From Bacteroidota bacterium (GTDB taxonomy: Bacteria; Bacteroidota; Bacteroidia; Flavobacteriales_D; Crocinitomicaceae), in the NCBI GenBank assembly GCA_016192075.1, contig JACPUU010000012.1:186001-250000 (forward strand): DNA of 64,000 nt, written 5' to 3'. The position numbers were made by a program, and so were the translations under genes. The notes below the pieces were generated by a model. The model was not told the origin of the DNA, made no database searches, and was given only the letters and a program-made list of their open reading frames with translations. Below are positions 17,961 to 27,409 of the stretch, piece after piece. How positions within the stretch are numbered: the first letter of the stretch is position 1; the number at the start of each line of letters is the position of its first letter.

Positions 17961-20900
17961 ATGCGTCTGATTTTAGGATTGGTCTTTTTTGCGCATGTTT
18001 CTGCTTTTTCGCAGGAGTATCCGGTTACTTATTATTCTTCCAAAGAAGGTCTTGCAAATTCAGGTGTAACTGCTATCTGTCAGGATAAGAAAGGCAATCT
18101 CTGGTTCGCTACATTTGGTGGCGGTGTATCTCAATACAACGGTAATTCATTCCGCAATTTTGGATTTGAACAGGGGTTAACCGAATTGTTGACCAGAACT
18201 GTGGCGGAAGATTCAAAAGGCCGGCTCTTTGCAGGAACTTCCGGCGGCGGCGTTTTTGTCATTGAAAATGATTCGGCACGCCCGTTCAGGAATGAGCAAT
18301 TACCCGATGAAGTATTCATGATTCATGTGGCAGAAAACGGAATTATCTGGTTAGGAACCAATGAGGGTGTTTTTACCATTGATGAAAAAGACTCTGTAAC
18401 AAATTTTACAACAGCACACAACATGCTGGCCGGTCCCATTACACACATCAATTCAGATGCTGCGGGCAATGTCTGGTTTGCGTATGATGAGTTTATCGGC
18501 TTGTTTTGTTATACCGGCACTGAACTTATTCAATTCAACGCTGCCAATGGATTAACAGATGGACGAATCAACAATACGTTTCATGATTCGGCTGAAAACA
18601 CCTGGGTTGCGGCGTATGACGGATTGTATAAAATATCCAAAGGCAGCACAAATGCAGTAAAAATTAACGCAGCCGGAATTCCGGATTATTATTTGTTTGA
18701 TTTTGCAGAGCCGGTTAAGGGCATATTGGCTATTGGTACACAGGCTGACGGAATTCTCTTTTACGATGTCAGCACCAACCGGGTGATTCGTAAAATCGGT
18801 CTGCAGAACGGACTCAAAGGAGCTATTGTTTTCAGGGTATTTGCAGACTATGAGAATAACCTCTGGGTCAGTAACTGGGGCGAAGGGATTGCCTGTTTTA
18901 ATTTTAGTGGCTTTACAAAATATGCTGAAGGTAACGGACTGAACGCGCGAATTATCAATCACCTGTTCAAGGTTGAAAATGGATTTTTGGTTTCTACCTC
19001 ACAGGGACTTTTCAGTTTCCAGGGAAATGCATTTTCACCCTTGCTGCCAGGTAAAATTACAGGTGGAATCAGCTGCACATACAAAGCAGGCGAAACATTT
19101 TTTTGTGCCCGTGAACGTGATTTACTGGTGTATAAAAACGGTGCGGTTAAAACATTTGAACAACCCTGGAATCTGAATGTAAGAGCGATTATAGCAGACC
19201 GCCAGGGTACTGTTTATACAGCAAGCAGATCAGGTGGCATTGCTTATTTTGACGGTGAGCAGTTTGTGCCCGTTCAGGATACTGCCATAGCTTCTATTGG
19301 CTTTTACTACACAGCTATCTGTGATTCAAAAGGGAATTTGTGGTTTGGGTCGTGGGGCGCAGGACTCGTTTGTTTTGACGGAAAAAAATGGTTTCGGCTT
19401 ACAACTGCCGATGGGTTGCCATCGGATAAAATTACGGCACTGACTGAAGACAAAAACGGAAACATGGTAGTGGGCACCGCCGGTGGCGGAATTGCAATTC
19501 GTACCAATGAGGGGTTTCATATCATTCAGGTGTCAGATGGGCTGGCGTCAAACTCGGTTTATTCACTTTCAACCGATGCTGATAATACCATTTGGGCCGG
19601 ATTTTCAGGTAGCATTTCACACATCATTATGCCCGGTTACAAGGTGATAAATTATTCTACGGAGGCTGGTTTTGAGGGGGATTGTCTTTACAACAGCATC
19701 CTGGCTGACAGCAATTCCGTCTGGTTTGGGACCAATAATTTTTTGTGGCGATACAGTGACGCTGATGTTATTCCCCGCAAACTAAGTCTGCGAATTTACC
19801 TGGAAGAGGTGTGGGCAAATACCCGGTCAATTTCCAGGTTGGTTCAACCGGATCTGGCTTACACTGAAAATAAAATCACATTTAAATTCAGCAATACGCA
19901 GATCTATGACAATGCCAGCGTAAAATATGTCTACCGACTGATTGGGATTGACAGTGCCTTTTCAAGCCCTTCCACGCAGGATGAAATTACATTTCATGAA
20001 CTGGCACCGGGTTCGTATACTTTTGAGGCGAAGGCTTGCCTGGATGGCACGTGCTCTGAATCTCCGGTCTTGTTTCCATTTACCATTTCACCCCCGTTCT
20101 GGAAAACCTGGTGGTTTATTTCGCTCACAGTTATTTTAAGCGTTGTACTGATCTGGATTTTTGTGCGCTACCGCGAATATAAATTAGTGATGCGCCAGCA
20201 GGAACTTGAGCAAACAGTAGCTGAACGTACCATTGAAATAAGGGAGCAAAAGAAAATTGTAGAAGAAAAAAACAAAGAAATTATTGACAGTATTTCGTAC
20301 GCAAAGCGCTTGCAGGATGCGATATTGCCTCCGTTGAAACTGGTGCGTGAATACCTGAACGAAAGTTTTATTCTGTACAAGCCCAAAGACATTGTTGCCG
20401 GTGATTTTTACTGGTTTGAATCCTTCGCTGAAGCTTCGGATTCGAAACGTCCTTTTGCTGGAGCTTCGGATTCGAAACATCCTTTCGCTGGAGCTTCGGA
20501 TTCGAAACATCCTTTCGCTGGAGCTTCGGATTCGAAACGTCCCTTCGCTGGAGCTTCGGATTCGAAACATCCCTTCGCTGGAGCTTCGGATTCGAAACGT
20601 CCTTTCGCTGGAGCTTCGGATTCGAAACATCCCTTCGCTGGAGCTTCGGATTCTGGTGAAGCGAATAGTACTGGTAATTCAGATTCGCGGGAATTGATTT
20701 TGTTTGCTGCGGCAGATTGTACAGGTCACGGTGTGCCAGGCGCTATGGTGAGCGTGGTTTGTAATAATAGTCTGAACCGTGCTATCCGTGAGTATGGAAT
20801 CACCGATCCTGGAAAAATACTGGATAAAACGCGGGAACTGGTTATCCGTGAATTTGAAAAATCAAGTGATGAGGTGAAAGATGGAATGGATATTTCACTT

Positions 20901-21287
20901 TGTTCACTTTCTCTTTCAACACGCACACTTCAGTGGGCAGGGGCTAATAATCCGCTGTGGCTCATTCGTAATGGCACGCAGGAGATATGTGAAATTAAAG
21001 CAGATAAACAACCCATTGGAAAATATTCAGACCCGCTGCCGTTTACAACACATACCCTGAAACTGGAAAAGGGCGATACGCTTTATATTTTTACAGATGG
21101 ATTCCAGGATCAGTTTGGGGGTGATAAGGGCAAAAAATTCAAGGCGTCAAAATTGAAAGAAGCGCTTTTGGCTATCCAGTCTGAAAGTATGGATAAACAG
21201 TGTCGCCTGTTGGATCAGACATTTGAATTATGGCGGGGATCATTGGAGCAGATTGATGACGTTTGTCTGATAGGTGTGCGTTTATAA
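17961..21287 (+). CDS. two-component-type beta-propeller sensor with SpoIIE (PP2C) phosphatase
   Basis: The 1108-residue signalling protein has a signal peptide, then about 600 residues of Reg_prop beta-propeller repeats (GNLWFATFGGGVSQYNG, NNLWVSNWGEGIACF). A Y_Y_Y domain (VKYVYRLIGIDSAFSSP), one TM helix (~714-736) and a coiled coil follow. A SpoIIE-type PP2C phosphatase closes the protein: KPKDIVAGDFYWFE, AAADCTGHGVPGAMVS, KDGMDISL, DDVCLIGVRL. The metal-binding Asp residues are present. Periplasmic sensing probably controls Ser/Thr dephosphorylation of a cytoplasmic partner, perhaps an anti-sigma antagonist. Oddly, residues ~821-898 inside the phosphatase are a tandem 10-residue repeat coded by a 30-bp minisatellite. 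The TPR-CHAT gene follows 139 bases later. Confidence 0.9.
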   Translation: MRLILGLVFFAHVSAFSQEYPVTYYSSKEGLANSGVTAICQDKKGNLWFATFGGGVSQYNGNSFRNFGFEQGLTELLTRTVAEDSKGRLFAGTSGGGVFVIENDSARPFRNEQLPDEVFMIHVAENGIIWLGTNEGVFTIDEKDSVTNFTTAHNMLAGPITHINSDAAGNVWFAYDEFIGLFCYTGTELIQFNAANGLTDGRINNTFHDSAENTWVAAYDGLYKISKGSTNAVKINAAGIPDYYLFDFAEPVKGILAIGTQADGILFYDVSTNRVIRKIGLQNGLKGAIVFRVFADYENNLWVSNWGEGIACFNFSGFTKYAEGNGLNARIINHLFKVENGFLVSTSQGLFSFQGNAFSPLLPGKITGGISCTYKAGETFFCARERDLLVYKNGAVKTFEQPWNLNVRAIIADRQGTVYTASRSGGIAYFDGEQFVPVQDTAIASIGFYYTAICDSKGNLWFGSWGAGLVCFDGKKWFRLTTADGLPSDKITALTEDKNGNMVVGTAGGGIAIRTNEGFHIIQVSDGLASNSVYSLSTDADNTIWAGFSGSISHIIMPGYKVINYSTEAGFEGDCLYNSILADSNSVWFGTNNFLWRYSDADVIPRKLSLRIYLEEVWANTRSISRLVQPDLAYTENKITFKFSNTQIYDNASVKYVYRLIGIDSAFSSPSTQDEITFHELAPGSYTFEAKACLDGTCSESPVLFPFTISPPFWKTWWFISLTVILSVVLIWIFVRYREYKLVMRQQELEQTVAERTIEIREQKKIVEEKNKEIIDSISYAKRLQDAILPPLKLVREYLNESFILYKPKDIVAGDFYWFESFAEASDSKRPFAGASDSKHPFAGASDSKHPFAGASDSKRPFAGASDSKHPFAGASDSKRPFAGASDSKHPFAGASDSGEANSTGNSDSRELILFAAADCTGHGVPGAMVSVVCNNSLNRAIREYGITDPGKILDKTRELVIREFEKSSDEVKDGMDISLCSLSLSTRTLQWAGANNPLWLIRNGTQEICEIKADKQPIGKYSDPLPFTTHTLKLEKGDTLYIFTDGFQDQFGGDKGKKFKASKLKEALLAIQSESMDKQCRLLDQTFELWRGSLEQIDDVCLIGVRL
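20421..20653 (+). repeat. in-frame 30-bp minisatellite (7 full copies plus a partial) inside the phosphatase gene
   Basis: The unit CCTTTCGCTGGAGCTTCGGA plus TTCGAAACAT is repeated head to tail with very few changes (CCC/CCT, CAT/CGT, TTT/TTC), coding FAGASDSKHP or FAGASDSKRP. The high identity points to recent expansion. Because 30 is a multiple of 3, copy-number change keeps the frame. The repeat also keeps an antisense frame open (20184-20630), which is not a gene. Confidence 0.95.
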
Positions 21288-21426
21288 GCCCAGGTCAACT
21301 CTTTCTTTAAGTGTCTGTTTGGTTGTATGAATTGAAAATTAGTGCTTTACACAGGATATTTGAAACAACTGCTGATAGCTCGTCAAAACAAGTATCTTTA
21401 GGTAATCAATTTTCAGAATCAATTGT

Positions 21427-23988
21427 ATGTCACGCTATCTCGGTTTAATACTGGTTATTTTTTTTCCGGTGGTTTTTTTCGGCCAGGTTTCAAAAGAAAT
21501 TGACAGCCTCAAAAAAGAGATCGTTTACCTGGATAACCAGGAACTGTCCGGGAATAAAGTTCAGGACAGCACCTATGTAAAAACACTCAATTACCTGAGT
21601 GATGCCTATATTACAAAAGGAGATTATGACAGTGCTATTTATTTTTCGCAGGCAGCGCGTCAGCGTGCAGAAAAAGCCGGCTATGGAAAAGGATTGGGAT
21701 TGTCCTACATTCGCACGGGAACTGCATTTGAAGAGCAGGGAGAGTATCCGGTTGCCCTTGAAAATTACCAGAAAGCCCTGGAGGTATTTATCGAAATCGG
21801 AAACAGAAGAGAAGAGGCGGGGGTGTACCTGAGCTTTGGAAATACACTCATGGCCCAGGGCAACCTGGATAAAGCGCAGTCCTACTATTTTCTGGCCCGT
21901 GAAATTTGTGATTCACTAGGTGATGAAAGAGGGCTGTTATCCATTTACGGAAATATCGGAAGCATTCATTTTCGTCAGAAAAGATATGACCAGGCGCTGG
22001 ATTATTTTCTAAAAGTTATTCCTCTTGCTGAAAAATTTCAGGATCAGATAGGGCTCGCAATTGCACTGGGCAATATCGGGAGTATTTATACGCAGCAGGA
22101 AGATTACGAACAGGGTATTTTTTATTTTGAACGTTCCCTTGCCATTAAAGAACAATTAGGAGATGTCAAGTCAATAGCATTGACCAACTACAACATTGGA
22201 TCACTTTATTTTAACCGGCAGATGTATGAAAATGCAATTGGTTATTTCACCCGGTCGTATGAAATTTTTCAGAGTATTCATGCAGTTAAATGGCTCAGGT
22301 TGGTTTGTATGTCCATGTTCCAGGTAAACCGCAAACTTGAAAATCATACCAATGCGCATAACTATGCCTTGCAATTGCTTGAGATGAACCGGAAGGCGGT
22401 TGAACTGAATTTCAGCATTTTTTCTGAAAAGGAAAAAGAACTCTACCTGAAAATGATTGGTGCCGATTTTGAAAAATTCAATGCATACGCCTATGAACGA
22501 AATGGCGCAGATGATACCTTAATCCATGTGGTTTACAATACCGTTCTTTTTTACAAGGGGTTACTTCTGAAATCTTCAACAGCAATGAAAAATGCGGTGC
22601 TATCCAGCGGTAATACAGCGTTGATAAATGATTACCAGACCTGGATTGAACTCAAAAAACAAATTGTCAGTGCCTACACCACCGGTCAGGAAATTAAGCA
22701 GCTGGAAGAAGAGGCCGATGCGCTGGAAAAAGAATTGATGAAACGATCTGCTGACCTCAGTAATTTTGCTTTGTATCGCAATATTACCTGGGAAAATGTA
22801 AGAGACGTGTTAACCAAAGAAGCAGCAGCTATTGAATTTATCCGTTTTAAGCATGAGATTGATTCGGCAGAGTTTATCCGTTACTGTGCTCTGGTGGTAA
22901 AACCCGGCAGCAAAAATCCGGAAATGATTGAACTTTTTGAAGAGCATGAACTGGAAGCTGTGCTGGGAAACCTGCAGGCCAATAACCTGGATTTTGTGAA
23001 TGCGGTTTATGGAAAACAAAATACAGCAAACACGCAATTGTACAAATTGATCTGGGAGCCCCTGGAGGCTTCGCTGGCCAATACAAGGAAAGTCTACATT
23101 TCGTCTGCGGGCTTGCTGCATAAGGTTTCTTTTGCTGCGCTTAGCCCGGGTGAAAATTCATTTTTGTGCGACAGGTATGACATCCGGATGGTTTCCAGCA
23201 CCGCCAAAGTAGCTTTGCCCGAGCAATTTGAACTGACCAGGACTTCTGCAATTACGCTTTTTGGCGGCATTGCTTACAGCAATGATCAGACAGAAAAAGA
23301 AATATGGAATTACCTGGAGGGAACACTTGCTGAAACCGAAACAATAACTGAAAATTTAGAAAAAAAAGGAATACCGGTTTCACATTATAAAGGTTCAGCG
23401 GCTATGGAGCAAACATTTAAGCAGGTTGCTTCAACGTCAGGTATTCTGCATATTGCAACGCATGGTTTTTTCTATCCTGATCCAAAAGAAACGCAGATGA
23501 AACCAGAGCAATCGGGTAGTGAAAGCGGTGATTTGAAATTCAGAGGACGCGGGTTTGGATATACTGCTTTTGTTGAAAATGATAATCCGCTGATGCGTTC
23601 AGGACTCGTTTTTGCCGCGGCTAATAATGTTTGGTCGGGTACTGATTTTGAGGGAGAAGATGGAGTACTGACAGCGCAGGAAGTGGCACACATTGACATG
23701 CGCGGAACACAGCTTGTGGTATTGTCAGCTTGTGAAACCGGGTTGGGAGATATCAGGGGAAGTGAAGGCGTTTACGGACTGCAGCGTGCGTTTAAAATGG
23801 CCGGTGCAAAGTTCATTATTATGAGTTTGTGGCAGGTACCCGATAAAGAAACGGCCGAATTTATGACCCTTTTTTATAAGAAACTGCTGAAGTATAAAGA
23901 AATTCATCGCGCCTTTAATGAAACACAGCTGGCGCTGCGAAAAAAATACGATCCGTATTACTGGGCAGCCTTCGTGTTAATTGAGTAA
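21427..23988 (+). CDS. TPR-CHAT protein
   Basis: The 853-residue protein has an N-terminal signal-like helix, then tetratricopeptide repeats at ~45-300 (ALENYQKALEVF, ALDYFLKVIPLAE, GIFYFERSLAIKEQLGD). A helical linker leads to a C-terminal CHAT domain (~560-853), a caspase-like peptidase fold. The predicted catalytic His is in ILHIATHGFF near residue 676 and the Cys in VVLSACETGLGD near 767; both are kept, so it may be an active protease. TPR-CHAT proteins in some bacteria act with CRISPR type III-E or other defence systems, but no such partner is present here. A TATCTTTA box (one mismatch) lies at 21393. Its stop codon directly abuts the stop of the convergent pseudouridine synthase gene. 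Confidence 0.88.
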   Translation: MSRYLGLILVIFFPVVFFGQVSKEIDSLKKEIVYLDNQELSGNKVQDSTYVKTLNYLSDAYITKGDYDSAIYFSQAARQRAEKAGYGKGLGLSYIRTGTAFEEQGEYPVALENYQKALEVFIEIGNRREEAGVYLSFGNTLMAQGNLDKAQSYYFLAREICDSLGDERGLLSIYGNIGSIHFRQKRYDQALDYFLKVIPLAEKFQDQIGLAIALGNIGSIYTQQEDYEQGIFYFERSLAIKEQLGDVKSIALTNYNIGSLYFNRQMYENAIGYFTRSYEIFQSIHAVKWLRLVCMSMFQVNRKLENHTNAHNYALQLLEMNRKAVELNFSIFSEKEKELYLKMIGADFEKFNAYAYERNGADDTLIHVVYNTVLFYKGLLLKSSTAMKNAVLSSGNTALINDYQTWIELKKQIVSAYTTGQEIKQLEEEADALEKELMKRSADLSNFALYRNITWENVRDVLTKEAAAIEFIRFKHEIDSAEFIRYCALVVKPGSKNPEMIELFEEHELEAVLGNLQANNLDFVNAVYGKQNTANTQLYKLIWEPLEASLANTRKVYISSAGLLHKVSFAALSPGENSFLCDRYDIRMVSSTAKVALPEQFELTRTSAITLFGGIAYSNDQTEKEIWNYLEGTLAETETITENLEKKGIPVSHYKGSAAMEQTFKQVASTSGILHIATHGFFYPDPKETQMKPEQSGSESGDLKFRGRGFGYTAFVENDNPLMRSGLVFAAANNVWSGTDFEGEDGVLTAQEVAHIDMRGTQLVVLSACETGLGDIRGSEGVYGLQRAFKMAGAKFIIMSLWQVPDKETAEFMTLFYKKLLKYKEIHRAFNETQLALRKKYDPYYWAAFVLIE

Positions 23989-24831
23989 TCACGCTTTCAG
24001 AAAACCGGGTTCAGGTTCAAGTTTCCAGCTCATTTTTTTTCCGGTAACGGGGTGAAGAATTTCCAGTGAATAAGCCATCAAACGAATTTGTGTTTTAGTG
24101 GTGTCACCGTATTTTTCATCCCCGATAATGGGGCAGCCAATGTGCGAAAGGTGAACGCGAATCTGGTTTTTCTTCCCGGTTTCCAGCGTAACTTCAACCA
24201 GCGAATTTTTTCTTTCAAAACGCAGCCACTTGTAATGTGAAATAGCCTCAATAGCCCCTTCTGTTTGTTTTGGAACCACATTCATTTTCAGACTCCGTTC
24301 TACCAGCCAGGTGTGAATGGTGCCTTCAGGTTTCTCGGGTACACTGCGGGTGAGTGCCAGGTATTTTTTGGTGTATTTTTTCCAGTTGGTCTGCAGTGTT
24401 TCTACAATGTGCTCAGATGTAGCAAATAAAACCAGTCCAATAACTTCTTTGTCGAGCCGGTGAACAACATGAGCGTGAACTTTGCCCTTTGTTTTCTGCT
24501 GAAGGTAGGTGTCCACAAGTTTATGCAGCGTTGGCCGTTTGGTAATTCCCTCACCCGATGTCAGAATGCCAACCGGTTTTTCAACCACCAGGATGGAATC
24601 ATCTTCATAAACAAGTTTAAAAGGGAGTTTCTTTTTGTCTTTCACGCCTTCTTTCAAAACTTCAACAGAATCACCCGCTTTTACCTGTTCTTCCGGTAGT
24701 TTAACCAATTGCCCGTTAAGCATGATCTGTTGATTGCGGAAAAAATTTTTCAACGTTGAATTGGATGCGCCCGCGTAATGAATTTTTAAAAAATCCTGGA
24801 TTGTACTGTTCTTTTTTACTGTGTATTTCAT
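23989..24831 (-). CDS. RluA family RNA pseudouridine synthase
   Basis: Isomerises uridine to pseudouridine in rRNA or tRNA. An N-terminal S4-type RNA-binding region covers residues ~1-60 (TLKNFFRNQQIMLNGQLV). The catalytic motif HRLDKEVIGLVLFA near residue 124 contains the nucleophilic Asp. A later GKKNQIRVHLSHIGCPIIGD is the family's second conserved block. The 280-residue length fits RluA/RluC/RluD-type enzymes. Which position it modifies cannot be told. The gene is followed upstream (minus strand) by a nested palindrome and then by the rRNA methyltransferase gene. Confidence 0.92.
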   Translation of the reverse strand: MKYTVKKNSTIQDFLKIHYAGASNSTLKNFFRNQQIMLNGQLVKLPEEQVKAGDSVEVLKEGVKDKKKLPFKLVYEDDSILVVEKPVGILTSGEGITKRPTLHKLVDTYLQQKTKGKVHAHVVHRLDKEVIGLVLFATSEHIVETLQTNWKKYTKKYLALTRSVPEKPEGTIHTWLVERSLKMNVVPKQTEGAIEAISHYKWLRFERKNSLVEVTLETGKKNQIRVHLSHIGCPIIGDEKYGDTTKTQIRLMAYSLEILHPVTGKKMSWKLEPEPGFLKA

Positions 24832-24851
24832 AGTTGAATGTCAGTTTACAA

Positions 24852-24976
24852 TTTCAAAATTCCAAATGATTGAACCGTCATCCTGAACTCGATTCAGGAT
24901 CTGCCTAACCGCTAACAGATGCTGAATCAAGTTCAGCATGACCTACAGCGGGTAACCCGCATTTGGAATTTTGAAA
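24852..24976. repeat. nested palindrome with REP-like core
   Basis: Outer arms TTTCAAAATTCCAAATG (24852-24868) and its perfect complement (24960-24976) enclose a second hairpin with 27-base arms at 24877-24903 and 24916-24942. The inner arms (GTCATCCTGAACTCGATTCA and its partner) differ at three positions. A small GCGGGTAACCCGC palindrome lies between the inner and outer 3' arms. The element fills the gap downstream of the rRNA methyltransferase gene, where a terminator is expected. Confidence 0.75.
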
Positions 24977-24983
24977 CGCTGTT

Positions 24984-25895
24984 TTATCTTTTAAACCGTA
25001 AAAAAGTCCCTAACGGCAATTTATGTCCCGTCCGGCTGTTTAAAAAAAACTCACCGTATTCCATGCTTTCGGGTTTAAAAAAGGCATCTGCAAGATTAGC
25101 AGAAACAACCGATGATAAGCCCATGGAATAAAGGTTAAGCACCAGGAAACTTTGTTTAGGAGCCAGCAGCAAACTGCATTGTTCAAGCAATTCTGTCAGT
25201 CCTTCTTCAAGTACCCATTTTTCACCATCTGGTCCGCGGCCATAGGCTGGTGGATCAAGGATAATACCGTTGTAGGTTTTTCCTCTTTTTACTTCGCGTT
25301 TAACAAATTTAAGTGCGTCTTCAACAATCCACCGGATGTTTGAAAGATTACTGGCCTGCTCATTTTCGCGTCCCCAGTTGATCATGTTTTTGACAGCATC
25401 TACGTGCGTTACATCGGCGCCGGCTGCTTTTGCCACCAGTGAAGCACCGCCGGTATAGGCAAAAAGATTCAGCACATTTCCCGGTTGATCCCAGGTTTTG
25501 ATCGTGTCTGCAATAAAGTCCCAGTTGTTGGCCTGTTCCGGAAAAACGCCGATGTGACCAAACGAGGTAAAATTCAATTTGAGTTTAATGGCAATGTCTT
25601 CATAGGTATAGGCAATCCACCAGTTTTCTTTGATTTTTTTGCCCGCATTGAGCAAAGCCGAAGTGTTGAATTTCCAGCCGTCGTTGTTACCGGTTCGTTG
25701 GCGTGACTTAGAGCTGTCTCTTACAAAACGGGCTGCCGCCATTTGCTGCCATTCTTCGTTTTTAAGTGTTTTTTTCCAGATGGCTTGTGGTTCGGGTCTG
25801 ATCAGAATGTACTCACCAAATTTTTCGAGTTTTTCAAAATCGCCCGAATCAATGAGTTCATAATCTTTCCAGTGTAGCGGTGAAAGCAGTTTCAT
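24984..25895 (-). CDS. class I SAM-dependent (RlmI/RlmK-like) rRNA methyltransferase
   Basis: Predicted RNA cytosine-C5 or guanine methyltransferase. The 303-residue protein carries the SAM-binding motif NLFAYTGGASLVAKAAGA near residue 152, the acidic VTHVDAVKNMINW after it, and the catalytic-type LDPPAYGRGPDG near 225, as in the RlmI/RlmK family. The N-terminus lacks a PUA domain, so it is shorter than E. coli RlmI (about 396). A divergent promoter region with the SpoU methyltransferase gene lies upstream (50 bases). Target site unknown. Confidence 0.85.
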   Translation of the reverse strand: MKLLSPLHWKDYELIDSGDFEKLEKFGEYILIRPEPQAIWKKTLKNEEWQQMAAARFVRDSSKSRQRTGNNDGWKFNTSALLNAGKKIKENWWIAYTYEDIAIKLKLNFTSFGHIGVFPEQANNWDFIADTIKTWDQPGNVLNLFAYTGGASLVAKAAGADVTHVDAVKNMINWGRENEQASNLSNIRWIVEDALKFVKREVKRGKTYNGIILDPPAYGRGPDGEKWVLEEGLTELLEQCSLLLAPKQSFLVLNLYSMGLSSVVSANLADAFFKPESMEYGEFFLNSRTGHKLPLGTFLRFKR

Positions 25896-25945
25896 AAGGC
25901 CGTAAAATTAGGAATAATAATTAATTTCGCCTTTCAGACTATTCC

Positions 25946-26734
25946 ATGGCACTTGAAATAACAAGCCTCAAAAATCCGCGCCTGAAGTTACTGGCCTCAC
26001 TTGAAAAATCGAAAGACCGGAGAGAGCTGGGGTTATTTATCATTGAAGGGGTGCGTGAAATTTCGCTGGCACAACAGGGAGGCTTTGAAATAGAAGCATT
26101 TTACGTATGTCCTGAAATTTTTATTCAGGACAGTGCTTACTCCATTGATCTGGTGGCAAAAGATGTACTTCATTTACCCGCTGCAGTTTTTTCAAAAGTG
26201 GCATACCGTGAAAATACCGGGGGAATTATAGCCATTGCAAAAACCAAAAGTACCGGGCTTGGTGATCTTCCGGTTCAGACAAATGGGCTGTACCTGGTGC
26301 TTGAAAAAGTAGAAAAACCCGGAAACATTGGGGCAATGCTCAGAACGGCAGATGCAGCCGGGTTGAATGGCGTGATTGTCTGCGATCCGGCAACCGATTT
26401 TTATAATCCCAATGTGGTGCGCTCAAGTGTTGGCTGTTTATTTACAGTGCCTATTGCATCTGCTACAAATCAGCAAGTGCTGGACTGGTGCAGGCTGCAT
26501 GGTATTCAAACCTGCGCTGCGGCATTAACAGCCAGACAGGCGTATGACCAGGTTAATTTCAAAACAGCGTCTGCTATTCTGATGGGGTCAGAATCAGAAG
26601 GGTTGTCTGATTTTTGGTTGAAGCAGGCTGATCAGCAAATTATTATTCCCATGAAAGGCCGCATAGATTCTATGAACGTATCAAACGCAGCGGCTATTCT
26701 CATTTTTGAAGCGGTAAGGCAGCGGCGATCATAG
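25946..26734 (+). CDS. TrmH/SpoU family RNA 2'-O-methyltransferase
   Basis: SPOUT-class methyltransferase that modifies ribose 2'-O of tRNA or 23S rRNA. The 262-residue protein has an N-terminal RNA-binding half (ITSLKNPRLKLLASLEKSKD) and the three SpoU motifs: EKPGNIGAMLRTADAAG near residue 115, ILMGSESEGL near 211, and IPMKGRIDSMNVSNAAAI near 232. The knotted SAM site is thus complete. A TAATTTCG (one base off TAnnTTTG) lies 16 bases upstream of the start. The specific nucleotide is unknown. Confidence 0.9.
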   Translation: MALEITSLKNPRLKLLASLEKSKDRRELGLFIIEGVREISLAQQGGFEIEAFYVCPEIFIQDSAYSIDLVAKDVLHLPAAVFSKVAYRENTGGIIAIAKTKSTGLGDLPVQTNGLYLVLEKVEKPGNIGAMLRTADAAGLNGVIVCDPATDFYNPNVVRSSVGCLFTVPIASATNQQVLDWCRLHGIQTCAAALTARQAYDQVNFKTASAILMGSESEGLSDFWLKQADQQIIIPMKGRIDSMNVSNAAAILIFEAVRQRRS

Positions 26735-26845
26735 AGACATGCTGTTTAAAAACGGAACATACCCCAACACTGGACTTACATCTGAGGCACTTGTCTTTCT
26801 GAGCACAGCGAAGAAGCTAACGCTAAAAAATAAACAGTACTTCGT

Positions 26846-27409
26846 TTAATTGCGCGGATAGCGCCACACCACTTCCATTGTTACGGTATTGGAGCAGCCG
26901 TTGGCATCCGTAGCAGTTAACTGCACCAGGTAGGTTCCTTCTGTTTTATAGTGATGTGTCGGGTATTGATCTGTACTGGTTGATCCATCTCCAAAATTCC
27001 AGGTCCAGGAAAGATCAGTGGTATTGCTGGCGGTCAGATTTTTAAATTTAACAGCGCCTGCAGCGTACAGGTAATCGAAACCAAAATCGGCTTTTGGTCC
27101 GGGCAAAGTTGCCAGTTTAAACGAGTCAGTAAAAATGATTTTGCCGTTTGTGTCGGTCTGTGTTACTTCATAATTTCCCAATCCGTACAAAGCCATGTTT
27201 ACTTTAGCACCCGTTTCATTTGAAAGAACAGTACCATTGTATTTCCATTGCCAGGTACCTTCTTTTTTTACGGACAGAACAACCAGGTTGTAGGTACCGC
27301 TGCACCAGTCACCTTCAATTTTAAGATTTTTAGTTACTTTTTCAGCCACGTGCGCAGATGCTGTTGTGGCAAAAATAACCAGCGCGATAAAAAGGAATGT
27401 ATTTTTCAT
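26846..27409 (-). CDS. secreted PKD-domain protein
   Basis: A 187-residue exported protein. The ORF track entry begins six codons early; ATG 27409 gives a clean signal peptide (LFIALVIFATTASAHVAEKV). After an unassigned beta-rich part, residues ~105-180 form a PKD domain with the typical WTWNFGDGSTSTDQYPTHHY and YLVQLTATDANGCSNTV. No sorting tail is visible after the domain. PKD domains usually mediate protein or sugar contacts outside the cell. Convergent with the SpoU gene across 111 bases. Confidence 0.82.
   Translation of the reverse strand: MKNTFLFIALVIFATTASAHVAEKVTKNLKIEGDWCSGTYNLVVLSVKKEGTWQWKYNGTVLSNETGAKVNMALYGLGNYEVTQTDTNGKIIFTDSFKLATLPGPKADFGFDYLYAAGAVKFKNLTASNTTDLSWTWNFGDGSTSTDQYPTHHYKTEGTYLVQLTATDANGCSNTVTMEVVWRYPRN

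Noticed and set aside
20184-20630. Minus-strand ORF of 148 residues across the 30-bp repeats
   Set aside because: It is open only because the repeat has no stop in that frame; the + strand phosphatase is clearly coding and runs through it.
20421-20653. CRISPR-like array of 30-bp repeats
   Set aside because: The copies are head to tail without spacers and lie in frame inside a coding sequence.
26735-26845. Possible dispersed repeat (CTGAGCACAGCGAAGAAG) or terminator with CTGTTTA/TAAACAG arms
   Set aside because: Only one copy in the window, and the arms are just 7 bases apart by about 90; not enough to call.
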